Source of the DNA: Sporosarcina sp. Marseille-Q4063
GTDB taxonomy: Bacteria; Bacillota; Bacilli; Bacillales_A; Planococcaceae
Reading direction: 5' to 3'
Assembly: GCF_018309085.1 (NCBI RefSeq)
Contig: NZ_CP070502.1
Coordinates: forward strand, 496,001-560,000
DNA: 64,000 bases
A program made the position numbers and the translations under genes. Positions 62,763-64,000 of this stretch are shown one piece after another. The notes beneath the pieces were generated by a model. It saw only the letters and a program-made list of their open reading frames with translations, was not told where the DNA came from and did not search any database. Every line of letters starts with the position of its first letter. Position 1 is the stretch's first letter.

Positions 62763-64000
62763 TTAGAATGGATACTCGCGTTTATCTTCTTGAACAGAAA
62801 TCCATTTGAATGTCGTGAATTCATCTAATGACCATTCTCCGCCGAACCGGCCGACACCAGAACTCTTTTCCCCGCCGAATGCGACGAGCGGTTCATCATT
62901 CACACTTTGGTCGTTGATGTGAACCATGCCCGTTTCCATTTTCCCGGCAAAAGCCATCGCTTTTTCAGTAGTTCCCGCATGGACAGATCCGCTGAGACCG
63001 AATTGAGTGTCGTTCGCTACGCGAAGTGCTTCTTCTTCGCTCGAAACCGGAATAATTGTCACGACAGGTCCGAACATTTCATTTTTTGCGGTGGACGTTT
63101 CATTCGTCCCCTTTAGAATATACGGTGACATGACATTGCCATCGACTGTGCCCTCAAGCAGAATTTCCGCACCTTCCTCTTTTGCCTTTTCAACTTCCCC
63201 AAGAATACGCTGCACCGCATCTTGGTTAATGAGCGGTCCTATCAAGGTATCAGTATCTGAAGGGTTGCCGACTTTAATCTTTTTCGATAGTTCTACGTAC
63301 TTTTGCGTAAACTCTTCATAAATGTCCTCGTGGACGATAATCCGATTAACAGCCATGCAAATTTGGCCGCTATGCATATACTTACCGAACGCAGCACCAT
63401 CGACAGCGCGTTCAATGTCTGCATCCTCAAGAACAACAAAAGGATTGTTTCCGCCGAGTTCGAGAACAACTTTCTTGATCATGCGACCGCAAATTTCACC
63501 GATATGACGACCGACCCCAGTTGAACCAGTGAAAGAAATCATGCGCGGAATCGGATGTTCGACAAAAGCATCACCGATTTCACCAATATCCGGGACGACG
63601 ACATTCAATACACCTGCCGGAACGCCCGCCTCTTCAAAGATTTTACCAAGAACCGTTCCGCCTGACATCGCTGTCTGTGAATCCGGTTTTAATACAACAC
63701 TGTTCCCTGCTGCGAGCGCTGGTGCAACAGAACGCATCGCTAGATACATTGGAAAGTTGAACGGTCCAATGACTCCGACAACTCCTAAAGGTTTACGGAA
63801 TACTTTATTTTTCTTGCCCGGTACGATTGACGGCGGTGATGTCGCTTCTACATGAAAAGGAAACGATGAAGCGTGTCGCGTAATCGCGATACAGAAATCG
63901 ACTTCCACATTCGCTTTGATAAACGTAGAACCTGAATCTTCAATGAGTAGTTGAACCAATTCCTCTCGGCGTTCCTCCATAATACGTGCCGCTTCATTCA
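62763..64000 (-). CDS. NAD(P)-dependent aldehyde dehydrogenase (N-terminus outside window)
   Basis: Open to the right edge, 412 codons visible of the usual 480-490, so about 70-80 N-terminal residues are missing. Class-typical motifs: GPFNFPMYLAMRSVAPALAA, FTGSTGVGRHIG, catalytic Glu in LELGGNNPF and catalytic Cys in SGQICMAVNR. The end EFTTFKWISVQ...YPF resembles benzaldehyde/vanillin dehydrogenases such as B. subtilis YfmT, so an aromatic aldehyde is a reasonable guess. Methionine at 63980 is internal, since the frame continues (NEAARI before it). Confidence 0.93.
   Translation of the reverse strand, partial: NEAARIMEERREELVQLLIEDSGSTFIKANVEVDFCIAITRHASSFPFHVEATSPPSIVPGKKNKVFRKPLGVVGVIGPFNFPMYLAMRSVAPALAAGNSVVLKPDSQTAMSGGTVLGKIFEEAGVPAGVLNVVVPDIGEIGDAFVEHPIPRMISFTGSTGVGRHIGEICGRMIKKVVLELGGNNPFVVLEDADIERAVDGAAFGKYMHSGQICMAVNRIIVHEDIYEEFTQKYVELSKKIKVGNPSDTDTLIGPLINQDAVQRILGEVEKAKEEGAEILLEGTVDGNVMSPYILKGTNETSTAKNEMFGPVVTIIPVSSEEEALRVANDTQFGLSGSVHAGTTEKAMAFAGKMETGMVHINDQSVNDEPLVAFGGEKSSGVGRFGGEWSLDEFTTFKWISVQEDKREYPF

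Noticed and set aside
1..64000. Prophage, tRNA or rRNA genes
   Set aside because: No integrase, phage structural gene, tRNA cloverleaf or rRNA segment recognised in the window.

Overview
The window looks like a chromosomal segment of a low-to-moderate-GC, endospore-forming member of the Bacillales, most likely Planococcaceae and Sporosarcina-like. That placement is inferred from gene order and protein resemblance; no 16S gene is present. Spore genes (spo0B, spoIVFA, spoIVFB, cotJABC, SpoIIB-like and SpoVID-like proteins) sit among the conserved Bacillus blocks obg-spo0B-rpmA-prp-rplU, spoIVFBA, minDC-mreDCB-radC, folC, valS, hemLBDCXA, engB-lon-clpX-tig-ysoA. Both window edges cut genes: obg on the left and an aldehyde dehydrogenase on the right. 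Most genes are on the minus strand.

Layout. 1-4.2 kb: obg, spo0B, L27, its processing protease Prp, L21 with an upstream leader and promoter, and the pro-sigmaK processing pair. 4.2-5.7 kb: repeats and a small acidic protein gene. 5.7-11.4 kb: division-site and cell-shape genes, radC and a SPOR-type protein. 11.6-20.7 kb: a complete type IV pilus operon (VanW-like, pilB, pilT, pilC, pilA, pilM, pilN, pilO, prepilin peptidase) in the slot where B. subtilis keeps only comC. 20.9-24.4 kb: two paralogous membrane diguanylate cyclases. 24.5-27.5 kb: folC and a divergent pair of overlapping ATP-grasp genes. 27.7-30.0 kb: three minor pilin-like genes. 30.2-33.2 kb: valS with a T-box leader. 33.2-34.8 kb: a small membrane protein, a short SpoVID-like protein and repeats. 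34.8-41.1 kb: the hem operon. 41.4-48.3 kb: engB, lon, clpX, tig, ysoA. 48.3-54.9 kb: repeats, chromate transporter, cotJ operon with a DUF2935 gene, two DUF421 genes, an Asp-rich lipoprotein and an MgtC-like protein. 55-57.5 kb: a manganese-type (yybP-ykoY) riboswitch ahead of a kinase-like gene, and a FAD/Rieske oxidoreductase. 57.6-58.2 kb: a 92-bp tandem repeat. 58.3-61.9 kb: a Fur-controlled iron ABC importer. 62-64 kb: endonuclease V and the partial aldehyde dehydrogenase.

How the parts fit. Pilus assembly genes, minor pilins and c-di-GMP enzymes are clustered, suggesting surface motility or attachment under second-messenger control. Sporulation and coat genes are spread through the housekeeping backbone. 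The most unusual non-coding content is (i) three intergenic arrays sharing a 21-nt period, (ii) two modular repeat families that occur as an ordered A-then-B pair at three loci, and (iii) the manganese riboswitch placed before a small kinase-like gene. The best candidate for an undescribed enzymatic system is the ATP-grasp pair next to folC.

Start codons were chosen from Shine-Dalgarno spacing and homology; many are TTG or GTG. All family names come from motif recognition by eye, without database searches.
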